Shown here: positions 18,014 to 27,549 of the stretch, piece after piece
Position numbering within the stretch: the stretch's first letter is position 1
Layout: each line of letters begins with the position of its first letter
Assembly: GCA_028281845.1 (NCBI GenBank)
Contig: JANQJD010000016.1
Span: 43,971-107,970 of the forward strand
DNA from: Rhodospirillales bacterium
GTDB taxonomy: Bacteria > Pseudomonadota > Alphaproteobacteria > Rhodospirillales > Rhodospirillaceae
DNA length: 64,000 bases
Reading direction: 5' to 3'
The notes under the pieces: generated by a model
Database searches by the model: none
The model's input: the letters and a program-made list of their open reading frames with translations, nothing else
Told to the model about the DNA's origin: nothing
Position numbers and translations under genes: made by a program

Positions 18014-18835
18014 TCACAGAGAGAGTCTCTCTTGTACACGCGTTGCACCCCCGATAGTATGTCCGTCTACTGCTACCAGTGGTCGCACGCCGAGCGCATT
18101 AGTCACAAAGGCCTCAGTCGCTTGCAACAGATCGTCCGGGAGAAGGTGCGTTTCAATGGCACCCAGTTGATTCATAACGTTAGCACGCATAATGCCGGGT
18201 AGAGCCCCATCAGCCACTGGTGGCGTCCGTACTTTCCCATCTTCTGTGACCAGGAAGAGATTAGCAATAGTGGTTTCTGCGAGTCGTCCAGCTGTGTTTA
18301 GAAGCACGGCCTCTTCAACGCCACGATCAGCCGCCTCTTGACGCGCTAGAATGTTGTCTAGCGCATTCAGACTTTTGATGCGGCTCAAGGGGGAGTGCTG
18401 GTTCCGGCGGGTTGTTGTGGCAAAGACAGCCTCTACAGGTCGAGAGGGCCGCAGCGACAGAGGACTGATCGTAATCAGTATTGTTGGGGATGCTCTCTGT
18501 GGCAGCAGCCCGCGGTCAGCGGGCCCACGGCTGACAGTAAGACGGAGTACAGCCTGAGATAAATGATTAGCAAAAAGAGTCCTATTGAGGAGGGTACACA
18601 ATTCTGTCTCTGTCATTACAAGGGGTATACGTAAAACACGCGCTCCCGTCCGCAGACGATTGAGATGAGCGGCTAAGTGGCGAATCTGGTGAGCACAGGC
18701 CAGCATGGTTTCAAAAAGACCGTCCCCCAACGTGAATCCCCTGTCAGCCGGGTCTATTCGTGCCATGGTCGTTGCCATCAAGGCTCCATTCAGATTGAGC
18801 ATCCTTCCACAGTCATTTTCCGAAATCATCAGCAT
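18014..18835 (-). CDS. pabC: Aminodeoxychorismate lyase / class IV aminotransferase
   Basis: 273 residues of the fold-type IV PLP family. Diagnostic pieces are RGFTLGDGLFETM near residue 33, the PLP lysine in IKSLNALDN near 154, EEAVLLNTAGRLAETTIANLF and the C-terminal ATEAFVTNALG. PabC turns 4-amino-4-deoxychorismate into 4-aminobenzoate for folate. The closest alternatives are D-alanine or branched-chain aminotransferase; the PabC call is helped by pabB at 52397 in the same window. The start could be 18835 or the ATG at 18829. It is divergent from lptF. Confidence 0.82.
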   Translation of the reverse strand: MLMISENDCGRMLNLNGALMATTMARIDPADRGFTLGDGLFETMLACAHQIRHLAAHLNRLRTGARVLRIPLVMTETELCTLLNRTLFANHLSQAVLRLTVSRGPADRGLLPQRASPTILITISPLSLRPSRPVEAVFATTTRRNQHSPLSRIKSLNALDNILARQEAADRGVEEAVLLNTAGRLAETTIANLFLVTEDGKVRTPPVADGALPGIMRANVMNQLGAIETHLLPDDLLQATEAFVTNALGVRPLVAVDGHTIGGATRVQERLSL

Positions 18836-18987
18836 GTTTCCGCAAAATTATTCCCCTTTTTGAGAGCACAATACGTGACAAGCGTACCATCTCAATAAGA
18901 GGAACGCTCCTTCTGCTCCTTGCCCTGCATACAGGGCAGGCTAATTTTAGTAAAAATTGTAAATCAAGCACTTTATAAGTCAAGTCA

Positions 18988-19009
18988 TTCTCTCTCTCCA
19001 GAGAGAGAA
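18988..19009 (+). promoter_or_regulatory. Perfect hairpin in the lptF leader
   Basis: TTCTCTCTCT, then CC, then AGAGAGAGAA form a perfect 10-bp inverted repeat ending 12 bases before the ATG at 19022. The purine arm is the only Shine-Dalgarno-like stretch near the start, so folding would hide it. Confidence 0.5.
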
Positions 19010-19021
19010 ATCTCATTCTAG

Positions 19022-20245
19022 ATGAGAATAGAAAAGATGAAAATCATCACGAAATACATCTTTATTTCCATAATAAGAGATATGACGTTTATATCAACAG
19101 GCTTGTCATCTATATTTTTGATTGTCCAATCATTAAGATTAATCGAAATGATTGTTACAAAAGGTTTGTCTCTTCCTGCCTTCGTCTCTCTGACATTGCT
19201 ACTGTTGCCTCACCTCCTGGTGATCATTCTTCCCATAGCGCTTTTTGCCGCCACGCTCTCCTCATACAATAGGCTTATCGCGGGCCGCGAATTAGTAGCC
19301 TTGAAGGCAGCAGGAGTCAGTCTTTTTCAGCTGGGGAGCCCAGCACTTTTTCTGGCAATGATCATGACTGGAGTGTGCTTTATCCTGACAATTTACAGTG
19401 TCCCAACAACAGTCGAGCGATTGCACGAGATGCAGTGGACTATTCGCAACGATGTTTCTGGTATGCTCCTGCGAGAAGGGATGTTTACCAAGGTAGCCAA
19501 TGGTCTCACCATTTATGTGAGGTCACGTTCACGTGCAGGAGAATTACTGGGGATACTGATTCATTCCAAGAAAAACGCACGTGTGACAATCACAACTATT
19601 GCCGAACGGGGGAATCTGACGTTCACTGAAAATGGTCCACGCATCCTGCTGATAAACGGCAGTCAACAAGAAATGAAGAACGAGAATGGCCAGTTGTCAA
19701 TCCTGTACTTTGAGCGGTACTCATTGGACATCGGTGCCTTACATAAGGCCGAGTCTACACGCTTTCGCGATGCACGTGAGCGCAGTTTGCAAGAGTTGCT
19801 AAAGATGTCCGAGGACTCAGGCCTATCCTCGGCCGAGGTGCGTCGCTTTCGCATGGAAGCACACCAGCGACTCAGCTGGCCACTGTTCAATCTGAGCTTC
19901 GTGGCCATTGCTCTTGTCCTCATGCTACCAGCACATTTGAATCGGCATGGCCAAACATCCAAGGTGCTCCTAGCGGTTAGCATCATAATCGCTCTCGAGG
20001 CAGCGGCTCTGGGTATCACTCACTTGGCCACCCGGCACTTTGGTGTGGCACCACTGCTCTACGTCGTGGCCCTATCACCTCTGGGAGTTGCCTGGCATGT
20101 TCTCTGGCACATCTCGCGTGTCCAGGCCTGGCAAAGTCAGGACATTTGTCGTCTTCACAATGCTGGCAGGCCTGGCAGAAGCCAGGGGGACTCCTCTGGT
20201 TCACGCCGACCCCGTGCTCATCACTGCGGAAGAACTGACTTATGA
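19022..20245 (+). CDS. lptF: LPS export ABC transporter permease LptF
   Basis: 407 residues. Two N-terminal helix pairs (about 10-35, 55-85, 100-125), a periplasmic beta-jellyroll (about 140-270) and C-terminal helices (about 285-365) match LptF/YjgP. The ATG at 19022 is used; the ATG at 19037 (MKIITKYIFIS) would match the family start better. From about residue 368 the sequence turns into a non-family tail that runs inside the next gene in another frame, so the normal stop appears lost. LptF forms the inner-membrane part of the LPS pump together with LptG, but lptG, which should follow, is absent here. Confidence 0.9.
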   Translation: MRIEKMKIITKYIFISIIRDMTFISTGLSSIFLIVQSLRLIEMIVTKGLSLPAFVSLTLLLLPHLLVIILPIALFAATLSSYNRLIAGRELVALKAAGVSLFQLGSPALFLAMIMTGVCFILTIYSVPTTVERLHEMQWTIRNDVSGMLLREGMFTKVANGLTIYVRSRSRAGELLGILIHSKKNARVTITTIAERGNLTFTENGPRILLINGSQQEMKNENGQLSILYFERYSLDIGALHKAESTRFRDARERSLQELLKMSEDSGLSSAEVRRFRMEAHQRLSWPLFNLSFVAIALVLMLPAHLNRHGQTSKVLLAVSIIIALEAAALGITHLATRHFGVAPLLYVVALSPLGVAWHVLWHISRVQAWQSQDICRLHNAGRPGRSQGDSSGSRRPRAHHCGRTDL

Positions 20246-22172
20246 TCGCACCCTCAGCGTGATTGCAGCGCAGGGCCACGTTGAAATTAGTACTCAGCGC
20301 CAAGTTGTGTTTGCAGCTTCTGTAAGCTACCATGCAAAGCAGGATCTGCTCCTAGCGACTGGCGACGTGATGCTGCTCGACTCTGATGGCCACGTGGCTT
20401 TTGCGGACTATTTCAAACTGACAGGCAATCTTAAGCAGGTCTTTGCACACAAATTGCGTGTTTTCATGTCTGATAATTCATTATTGATATCTTCATATGG
20501 AATTTTTAATTTGAAAAAAAGAAATGTATTATATAATACCTCTTATACGGAATGTCTCGTATGCGCGAGGGAAGAACACATCCCCCCGCTTTGGCGGATT
20601 AGAGCGGCGGAGGTGACCTATGACGTCGAGCAACAGCATGTTGCATACCACGGGGCCTGGCTGGAGATGTGGGGTATTCCCGTCGTTTATACCCCTTACC
20701 TTTCCCATCCCGGTCCCCGTGTGAAACGCCGTAGTGGTTTCTTAACCCCCACCTTGGGAAGAACCCGTCATAGGGGTCTGACCATACGTCTTCCCTATTT
20801 TTGGGCGCTCTCTCCACACAGTGACCTCACTCTAGAAGTTCTCTTCAGTCACAAGAATGCACCAGTGTTGACTGCGGAATATCGTGCGGCGCTTGGTAGT
20901 GGTGTGACAGAAAACGAATTGAGAATTACACGCGATAATTATGGTAAAATACACGGTTATATAGAAAGCAATACAATATATTATATTAATAATAAATATC
21001 GCACAATGTTAAAAATAAAGCGTACTATCAATAATACATATATTAACAAAAAATCTAATACTCAGGAATGGATTAAAAGTTATGCAATTTTTGAGGGTTT
21101 TGGAACGCGCAGCTATGGGGCTGTCCACGCCTACACTTTTCAAAGCCTGCGGGACAAGAGCACGCGTGGGAGTCTCCCTCTCGTGTTCCCATTGGTTGTC
21201 TACAGCTACACCGGTAACTCCGTCTGGCTGGGCCACCCAGCTCTAGATGCAAATCTCTTAATGTTACATCCTCCCAAAGAATCGCATATGTTTGTTACTG
21301 GCAGTTGGATTATTCCCTATATATCTAATATAGGTAATTTATTTACAATTAAAACTAATTTAAGTAGTTCTATTCATTTAAAAGAAAATTTAGAGGAATT
21401 TCCATTTATTTTTTTATTGCCTGAAGTAGTAGTAAAATGGCACTATCCACTCGTAGTATATAGTTCACACAAAACTATTATTGAGCCAAGAATTGTGTTC
21501 ACAGTGGGCTCCCCTCACAGAATCGCCCATAAGACACCTCACACTGTGTTCAACAATCTCTTCACCCTTACCCTTAACCACTTAAACCATTTAACGGAGC
21601 TATGCCCTGTCGTAACAGGTCCACAGCTCAGTTACGGCCTCAAGGTCAGTCAATATGACGACATGATCGGGCGCTTAAGTCTGATCATCGGGCAGCGCTA
21701 CTCTTTTTATCCGCAGAAAAACTGCGGTGCAGACAGTGACTTTTTCTCTGATCTCATCGGTCAGGTGGACGTTGTATCCACAGGACATCTCTCGCTTCTG
21801 TACCGTTTTCGGTTCAACACAAAAGATATGACGATCCGCTATAACGAACTTAACATGAACATAGGACCCAAAGCCTTACAGCTTGGTATTGATTATGCGT
21901 TTATCGACCGCAGAATAAAACAAAAAATGAACAATCACCATGCTTTTGGTGTTAAACTTAAATCTTTTATAACTGATAATTGGATGTTTCAATTAAATGG
22001 TCTCTATCAATTGCAGTATGAAAATCGTCTCATTTCTTGGGAGATAAGTGCTCGATATGAGGATGAATGTTTCCTCTTCCGTGGCACTGTCAGCCGTAAC
22101 AACACGCGTGGTCATGCTTTTCGGGCCGGTGGGTTGGATATCGCGCTAGAGTTTTCCTTGAAGGCTCTATAA
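20097..22172 (+). CDS. lptD: LPS-assembly outer membrane protein LptD
   Basis: 691 residues from the ATG at 20097, which has GGGAG nine bases ahead and gives a signal peptide (RPGKVR, then TFVVFTMLAGLA, cut near VHA-D). Next come the LptA-like periplasmic domain (ITAEELTYDRTLSVIAAQGHVEI) and the barrel domain with the conserved SYTECLVCA and PPLWRIRA; the C-terminal barrel strand is intact. The start overlaps the end of lptF by ~150 bp in another frame. Several AT-rich blocks (20465-20560, 20920-21090, 21240-21490, 21900-22030) coincide with weakly conserved strands and loops. surA, pdxA and rsmA, the usual followers, are missing. Confidence 0.9.
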   Translation: MFSGTSRVSRPGKVRTFVVFTMLAGLAEARGTPLVHADPVLITAEELTYDRTLSVIAAQGHVEISTQRQVVFAASVSYHAKQDLLLATGDVMLLDSDGHVAFADYFKLTGNLKQVFAHKLRVFMSDNSLLISSYGIFNLKKRNVLYNTSYTECLVCAREEHIPPLWRIRAAEVTYDVEQQHVAYHGAWLEMWGIPVVYTPYLSHPGPRVKRRSGFLTPTLGRTRHRGLTIRLPYFWALSPHSDLTLEVLFSHKNAPVLTAEYRAALGSGVTENELRITRDNYGKIHGYIESNTIYYINNKYRTMLKIKRTINNTYINKKSNTQEWIKSYAIFEGFGTRSYGAVHAYTFQSLRDKSTRGSLPLVFPLVVYSYTGNSVWLGHPALDANLLMLHPPKESHMFVTGSWIIPYISNIGNLFTIKTNLSSSIHLKENLEEFPFIFLLPEVVVKWHYPLVVYSSHKTIIEPRIVFTVGSPHRIAHKTPHTVFNNLFTLTLNHLNHLTELCPVVTGPQLSYGLKVSQYDDMIGRLSLIIGQRYSFYPQKNCGADSDFFSDLIGQVDVVSTGHLSLLYRFRFNTKDMTIRYNELNMNIGPKALQLGIDYAFIDRRIKQKMNNHHAFGVKLKSFITDNWMFQLNGLYQLQYENRLISWEISARYEDECFLFRGTVSRNNTRGHAFRAGGLDIALEFSLKAL

Positions 22173-22223
22173 ATAAAAAGACCATCAAGACCATTGCGTA
22201 TGGAGGATTCCCCATGCTCCAAC

Positions 22224-23021
22224 TTATTCTGTGTCTGCGTCTGCGACCGCCTGTCCCTCCTGTGCAATGGCGGAATCTGTACGAAACCAGTGCAGCATGT
22301 TGGCTAAGCTGACCACACGCCCAACGATAAAAATCACAGGCGCCGACAAACCTGCTTCCCGTACTCTGACGGCGAGATTGCCAAGTGTGCCAAGGACCCG
22401 CCGCTGGCGGAAGGTCGTCGCATTTTGTATTGCTGCAGCCGGCATGGCAGAATCAAGACCATGAGCCATGAGTGCACTTGCGATGTGTTCAAAGTTTGTG
22501 AGTCCCATATAGATCACCAGAGTGGTATTGAGATCCGTGAGAGTCTGCCAGTCATGATCCAACTCTAGACCGTCGCGCACGTGACCAGTGAGATAACGCA
22601 CACTTGTTGCAAGCCCTCTATGGGTCAGAGGAATCCCGGCGTAAGCACTACATCCAGAGGCAGCAGTAATCCCTGGAACAACTTCAAAAGGTATATTATG
22701 GCGGGCAAGGTACTCTGTTTCTTCACTACCGCGGCCAAAAATGTATGGATCTCCCCCTTTGACTCGAACCACTGTACAGCCGCGGGACACCAGACTGGCG
22801 AGTAGTTCGTTGATCTGTGCCTGCTGCATATGGTGATGTTTGGGACCTTTCCCAGCATAGATACGGGTCGTGCCCGTTGGTACAAGATCAAGGATTTCTG
22901 GACTGACGAGCCGGTCAAATACCACCACTTCAGCCTCTTTTAGTAAGCGGAGTGCCTTTACCGTCAACAGATCAGGATCTCCTGGACCGGTGCCCACGAT
23001 GTAAACCCCACCCCCCCTCAT
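22224..23021 (-). CDS. cobA: Uroporphyrinogen-III C-methyltransferase
   Basis: 265 residues of the tetrapyrrole methylase family. VGTGPGDPDLLTVKA is at the N-terminus, then VFDRLVSPEILDLVP, the loop GGDPYIFGRGSEE, PGITAASGCSAYAGIPLTHRG and the C-terminal PVIFIVGRVV. The ATG at 23021 is preceded by GGAGG at eight bases; the frame runs on to 23084 without another good start. It converts uroporphyrinogen III to precorrin-2 for sirohaem or cobalamin. It is a stand-alone SUMT without the CysG dehydrogenase/ferrochelatase domain, and no sirohaem neighbour is visible. Convergent with lptD. Confidence 0.93.
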   Translation of the reverse strand: MRGGGVYIVGTGPGDPDLLTVKALRLLKEAEVVVFDRLVSPEILDLVPTGTTRIYAGKGPKHHHMQQAQINELLASLVSRGCTVVRVKGGDPYIFGRGSEETEYLARHNIPFEVVPGITAASGCSAYAGIPLTHRGLATSVRYLTGHVRDGLELDHDWQTLTDLNTTLVIYMGLTNFEHIASALMAHGLDSAMPAAAIQNATTFRQRRVLGTLGNLAVRVREAGLSAPVIFIVGRVVSLANMLHWFRTDSAIAQEGQAVADADTE

Positions 23022-23172
23022 ACCTGAGCCTCCGACATCGCTTGAGTTGAGTACCGTCTGGAGCAACAGAATGATGATGAACAAAAGCAGGGGAATGCCT
23101 TGGACTCTGCGGATACTCCGATTATACTCTATACTCCGAACATGTCCTTCTCGCTCTCTGCAAATAATTATT

Positions 23173-23192
23173 TATATTCAGGTATATTCAGG
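23173..23192. repeat. 10-bp perfect tandem duplication
   Basis: TATATTCAGG occurs twice head to tail in the leader region of cobA. Confidence 0.9.
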
Positions 23193-23380
23193 GCATCCCG
23201 CCAGGATGCCAATTCTTGGACGCGCTTATTAAAAAACGGCAAAGTGCGCCTTCCCATTCGTTAAGGCGTGTGCCACGTACTGCTAACGAGGCACACTCTA
23301 CGAACCGTGGCCAGATAGAACTAGAGTAGAGGAACTAGAGAGATCTCATCATGAAAGCACCTGACATGGAAGCCTGTCAC

Positions 23381-23400
23381 TCACGGTCAATCACGGTCAA
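23381..23400. repeat. 10-bp perfect tandem duplication
   Basis: TCACGGTCAA occurs twice head to tail just downstream of purL. Confidence 0.9.
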
Positions 23401-23428
23401 TGGTCCCTGCCCTCATCGCGTAACATGG

Positions 23429-25759
23429 TCAACTCCTCTGACCCGCCACCTCAGCTCCCCCTGCCATGTAGACAGGCAACCAGCTTTCAGATAAAAACTT
23501 TAGTTCAGCTACTGAAATGCCTATATCCCCCGTCCCCTCAATTCTAAGGATATCACCGCCGGTAGTACCAATCCGTCGTACTGGCACCCCTCTTCCGGCT
23601 GCTTCGCGCAGGATGGAATCAACCAACACCTCAGCAACAGTGATCACGTAGCGCCCCTGATCCTCGCCGAACAGCCAGGCGTGCATGGGCTGGAAATACG
23701 CCTGTGATGAATCGAGACTGACTATCAGTCCAATGCCTGAGCTCATAGCCATCTCCGCTAGTGTGACAAGCAGCCCACCGTCAGAGACATCATGACAGGT
23801 CACAATTAAGCCGTCCTGAATCAGACCTCTGATGAAATCTCCGTTGCGACGTTCATTATAGAGATTCACCTCTGGTGGGGCTCCGTCTTCCCGCCCTAGC
23901 ACCTCGCGCATATACAGTGAACGGCCAAGCCAGCCGCCACGGCCGCCAATAGGATCACCTATTAATAAAATAGCTTCTTGAGAAGATTTGAATCCAATAG
24001 TAGCCATTCTTGCTGTATCCACCATTAAACCTACTCCACCGATAGTAGGAGTAGGAATAATATGACGACCTGAAGTTTCATTGTAAAAGGAAACATTGCC
24101 TGATACAACAGGAAAATTAAGGGCTTGACAAGCCTCTCTTATCCCCTCGATTGCCTCGCGAAACTGTCCCATAACGTCAGCTTTTTCTGGATTGCCGAAG
24201 TTGAGGTTGTCGGTAATAGCGAGCGGTGTAGCGCCAACAGCAGTCAGATTACGCCAGGCTTCCGCGACCGCTTGCGCTCCTCCCGTGCGTGCGTCCCCTG
24301 CGCAGTAGCGCGGTGTGCAGTCTGTAGTCATAGCAAGACCCTTACGGGTCCCATGTACACGGACAACAGCGGCATTCCCGCCCGGCTGCTGTATGGTGTC
24401 GCCCATGACCATATAATCGTACTGTTCATAGACCCACCGCTTGCTCGCAATATCAGGACAGGATATTAAAATTCTAAGTGAATCTCTCCATGGACGATGC
24501 GGTACTTCTTCTGATCTAAAAATTATATCAGATTTACTTTTATACCATTCACGATGGTATTCTGGTGTCGCATGGACCAGCGAATCAATAGGCAGGTCAG
24601 CCACGACTTGACTACCCTGCCGTAATATCATGCGATTACTTTCTGTGAGATGGCCGATCACAGAGAAGTCAATCTCCCATTTTTCAAAAATGCTCCGCGC
24701 TCTAGTTTCTTGGCCTAACTGTAGGACGATTAACATCCGTTCCTGAGTTTCGGAGAGCATTAATTCATAGGCTGTCAGACCTGTGGTACGCTGAGGGACC
24801 TGATCAAGGTCTATGTCGATTCCAAGCCCACCCTTGGAGGCCATTTCAAATGACGATGAAGTGAGACCTGCAGCGCCCATGTCCTGGACAGCGACGATGA
24901 CGTCAGTGGCCATCAGTTCAAGGCATGCCTCTATCAGCCGCTTCTTAGTGAACGGGTCTCCAACCTGGACCGTTGGACGCTTGTCCACCGTTTCAGCATT
25001 GAATTCCGCAGAGGCCATTGTGGCGCCGTGAACACCGTCCCGTCCAGTTTTCGCACCGACATAGACAACGGGGTTGCCTACACCCTCTGCTTTGGAAGAG
25101 AAGATTCTGTCCCTAGCAGCAACGCCCACTGTCATGGTGTTGACTAGAATATTCTCATTGTAGGTAGAGTGAAAATTAATCTCACCCCCTACAGTAGGAA
25201 CACCGACACAGTTGCCGTAGTCACCAATGCCTGCAACTACTTTTGCTAGTAAATAGCGTGTACGCGGATTCTTCGGATTCCCAAAACGCAGGGCGTTCAA
25301 GTTAGCAACAGGCCGTGCGCCCATGGCCAGTACATCACGGAGAATACCGCCGACTCCGGTAGCGGCACCCTGATAGGGCTCGATGTAGGAGGGGTGATTG
25401 TGACTTTCCATCTTGAAGATGGCCACCTGCTCATCACCGATGTCGATGACACCGGCATTTTCTCCAGGACCACAGAGCACCCATGGGGCCTGATTAGGCA
25501 GACTCTTCAGCCATCTCTTCGAGGACTTATAGGAGCAATGTTCACTCCATAGAACAGAAATGATGCCCAGTTCTGTCATATTGGGGACACGTCCAAGGAC
25601 TTTCAGAAGCCGTTCGTACTCCTCAGAAGTCAGACCGTGTTCAGCCGCTATGGCCTGTGTCGCGCACTTGTCCGAGGAAAACGGCTGTGTAGGTCGCCGC
25701 ATCTTTACAAACGCCTTTCTGCGAGGAGTCAGACGTGGGTCTCTGGGCCGACTTCTCAT
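23429..25759 (-). CDS. purL: Phosphoribosylformylglycinamidine synthase, PurL subunit
   Basis: A 776-residue small-type PurL (AIRS-related). Features include ISVLWSEHCSYKSSKRWLK near residue 68, the ATP/Mg site FKMESHNHPS, GDYGNCVGVPTVGGE, and the second AIRS half (DNLNFGNPEK, VSGNVSFYNE, HDVSDGGL). The start overlaps the purQ stop as ATGA (25756-25759). With PurQ (glutaminase) and PurS it makes FGAM in purine synthesis. The first ~25 residues are basic and not conserved, so an internal start is possible. An AT-rich block lies at 23950-24120 and another at 24460-24560. Confidence 0.96.
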   Translation of the reverse strand: MRSRPRDPRLTPRRKAFVKMRRPTQPFSSDKCATQAIAAEHGLTSEEYERLLKVLGRVPNMTELGIISVLWSEHCSYKSSKRWLKSLPNQAPWVLCGPGENAGVIDIGDEQVAIFKMESHNHPSYIEPYQGAATGVGGILRDVLAMGARPVANLNALRFGNPKNPRTRYLLAKVVAGIGDYGNCVGVPTVGGEINFHSTYNENILVNTMTVGVAARDRIFSSKAEGVGNPVVYVGAKTGRDGVHGATMASAEFNAETVDKRPTVQVGDPFTKKRLIEACLELMATDVIVAVQDMGAAGLTSSSFEMASKGGLGIDIDLDQVPQRTTGLTAYELMLSETQERMLIVLQLGQETRARSIFEKWEIDFSVIGHLTESNRMILRQGSQVVADLPIDSLVHATPEYHREWYKSKSDIIFRSEEVPHRPWRDSLRILISCPDIASKRWVYEQYDYMVMGDTIQQPGGNAAVVRVHGTRKGLAMTTDCTPRYCAGDARTGGAQAVAEAWRNLTAVGATPLAITDNLNFGNPEKADVMGQFREAIEGIREACQALNFPVVSGNVSFYNETSGRHIIPTPTIGGVGLMVDTARMATIGFKSSQEAILLIGDPIGGRGGWLGRSLYMREVLGREDGAPPEVNLYNERRNGDFIRGLIQDGLIVTCHDVSDGGLLVTLAEMAMSSGIGLIVSLDSSQAYFQPMHAWLFGEDQGRYVITVAEVLVDSILREAAGRGVPVRRIGTTGGDILRIEGTGDIGISVAELKFLSESWLPVYMAGGAEVAGQRS

Positions 25760-26463
25760 AACAAGGCCTCAACCACTGAATCGAACAACGGCTTGCCGTC
25801 ACTGCCACCTAATTGTGGATCAGCCTGACGTTCTGGATGCGGCATCAGTCCTAGAATACGACGATCACGACTAAACACCCCCGCAATGTGATCTCGGCTG
25901 CCATTAGGATTCCCTAAAGGGGACGTCGTCCCATCAGAGCCGCAATAGCGGAAAGCGACCTGTTCATTGTCAAGCAGGCGCTGGTAGCCGTCGTCATCGA
26001 TAAAATAGTTGCCAGCATGGTGCGCGATGGGAAGACCAATCACTTGCTTATCCGTGTAGCGTTCAGTAAAACAACTATCAGAACTCTCTACGCGTACAAA
26101 GACATCTTTACAGATAAATCGCAGTGTCGCGTTACTCATTAAGACTCCTGGCAGGAGGCCTACTTCTGTCAGAATCTGAAACCCATTACAGATTCCCAAC
26201 ACAGGGAGTCCTTCTCCTGCCCGTGCCAAAATCTCCCGCATGATTGGCGCACGAGCGGCCATTGCACCAGCGCGTAGGTAGTCACCATAGGAAAACCCCC
26301 CTGGCACAACAACCAGGCCCACCCCTGCTGGCAGATCCGTCTCAGCATGCCAGAGCATCAGAGGCCTCAGTCCGCTGGACCGCTCTAGCGCTACGGCAAC
26401 ATCACGGTCACAGTTTGAACCAGGAAAAACAACGACAGCCACCTTCAAGGCAACACGCTCCAT
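25756..26463 (-). CDS. purQ: Phosphoribosylformylglycinamidine synthase, glutaminase subunit PurQ
   Basis: 235 residues from the ATG at 26463. VVVFPGSNCDRDVA opens the class I amidotransferase fold, the nucleophilic Cys is in LGICNGFQIL near residue 90, and the His-Glu pair in LMPHPERQ near the C-terminus. The frame continues to a GTG at 26481. It overlaps purL by four bases. purS, normally directly upstream in alphaproteobacteria, is not between this gene and dusA. Confidence 0.95.
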   Translation of the reverse strand: MERVALKVAVVVFPGSNCDRDVAVALERSSGLRPLMLWHAETDLPAGVGLVVVPGGFSYGDYLRAGAMAARAPIMREILARAGEGLPVLGICNGFQILTEVGLLPGVLMSNATLRFICKDVFVRVESSDSCFTERYTDKQVIGLPIAHHAGNYFIDDDGYQRLLDNEQVAFRYCGSDGTTSPLGNPNGSRDHIAGVFSRDRRILGLMPHPERQADPQLGGSDGKPLFDSVVEALL

Positions 26464-26556
26464 CTTACAGAAAAAAGACACATGGAGTGTAGTGTACTCC
26501 TTGAATCATGACCTGTCTAGGCTGCAAGAAAAGCGACGGTTCCATGCGCAATACGC

Positions 26557-27549
26557 TCACAAATGGCGTCCCTCCTCTTGTAGGATCTTACAGCATGTTG
26601 TGTTTTCAGGGGCAGACATTGCTTTTGCCAAATGGTGGCGCCACAATCTGGCTCCCGGCTGGCCGTGAAAAATGCCATGCATGTGGCGCAAAATCCTGGC
26701 CGACGGCGTGCCAGCAGCAGACTCACGAATCAAGTACTCACACATCCTCACAACGACCTGGTGACGGGAAGGTGGGCATTCTGTCTCACAGCCAAAAAGA
26801 CGATCCACATCGGCGAGCAGATACGGGGATTGATAGGCAGCACGCCCTATCATAACACCATCCACACATTCCATGTGGGCGCTCCCTTCAGCGAGCGACG
26901 TAATGCCACCATTAGTAATAATTGTTAGCTCAGGTTTGTCAGTTTTAAGACGATGCACCATGGTATGATCCAAAGGCGGCAGCGATCTGTTCCGTCTTGG
27001 CGATAGGCCGTTCAGCCAGGCTTTACGGGCGTGTACGATGAAAATTTTACAGCCAGACTGCGCTACAGTTGTAACAAAATGATGAAGTTCTCTATATCCG
27101 CAATGGGGCTCTATTCCAATGCGATGTTTCACCGTCACAGGTATGGCCACCGCTTTTGTCATGGCCTCAACACAGCGGGCCACGAGATCCGGATGCGCCA
27201 TGAGGCGGGCGCCAAACGCTATGCGGGGAGACGGACAGCCAACATTCAGATTCACTTCATCAAAACCATAATCAGCAGCAATACGAGCGCACTCTGCCAG
27301 ACTTTCTGGCGTGTTACCACCAAACTGTATTGCCACAGGATGTTCGATTGGATGATATTTCAACATCCACGTCTGGCGGCCGCGCGTTATTGCTGCCGCT
27401 GAAACAAGCTCTGTATAAAGTAGCGCAGTCCGCGTGATTTGCCGCATGAGATAGCGGAAGTGCCTGTCCGTACGATTCAGCATAGGTGCTACGCAAACCC
27501 GACGCGCTGCAAGAGGAATGCCTGTGCACAAGGGGCGGTTAGACGGCAT
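26557..27549 (-). CDS. dusA: tRNA-dihydrouridine synthase A
   Basis: 330 residues, an FMN-binding TIM barrel. VAPMLNRTDRHFRYLMRQ starts the barrel, the catalytic Cys is in NLNVGCPSPR, then VKHRIGIE, IVHARKAWLNGLSP and the DusA-specific C-terminus LFHGQPGAR-like (here IFHGQPGARLWRHHL). It reduces U20/U20a in tRNA. ATG at 27549 is chosen; an upstream ATG at 27582 sits directly beside a TATATTATA stretch that looks like the promoter, so it is less likely. Divergent from tgt, another tRNA-modification gene. Confidence 0.93.
   Translation of the reverse strand: MPSNRPLCTGIPLAARRVCVAPMLNRTDRHFRYLMRQITRTALLYTELVSAAAITRGRQTWMLKYHPIEHPVAIQFGGNTPESLAECARIAADYGFDEVNLNVGCPSPRIAFGARLMAHPDLVARCVEAMTKAVAIPVTVKHRIGIEPHCGYRELHHFVTTVAQSGCKIFIVHARKAWLNGLSPRRNRSLPPLDHTMVHRLKTDKPELTIITNGGITSLAEGSAHMECVDGVMIGRAAYQSPYLLADVDRLFGCETECPPSRHQVVVRMCEYLIRESAAGTPSARILRHMHGIFHGQPGARLWRHHLAKAMSAPENTTCCKILQEEGRHL

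Larger units (their letters stand above)
23022..23428. other. Gap between purL and cobA with tandem duplications
   Basis: About 400 bp, no gene. It contains two perfect 10-bp tandem duplications, TATATTCAGG twice at 23173-23192 and TCACGGTCAA twice at 23381-23400, plus a spaced repeat of GAACTAGAG near 23318-23340. Confidence 0.6.
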
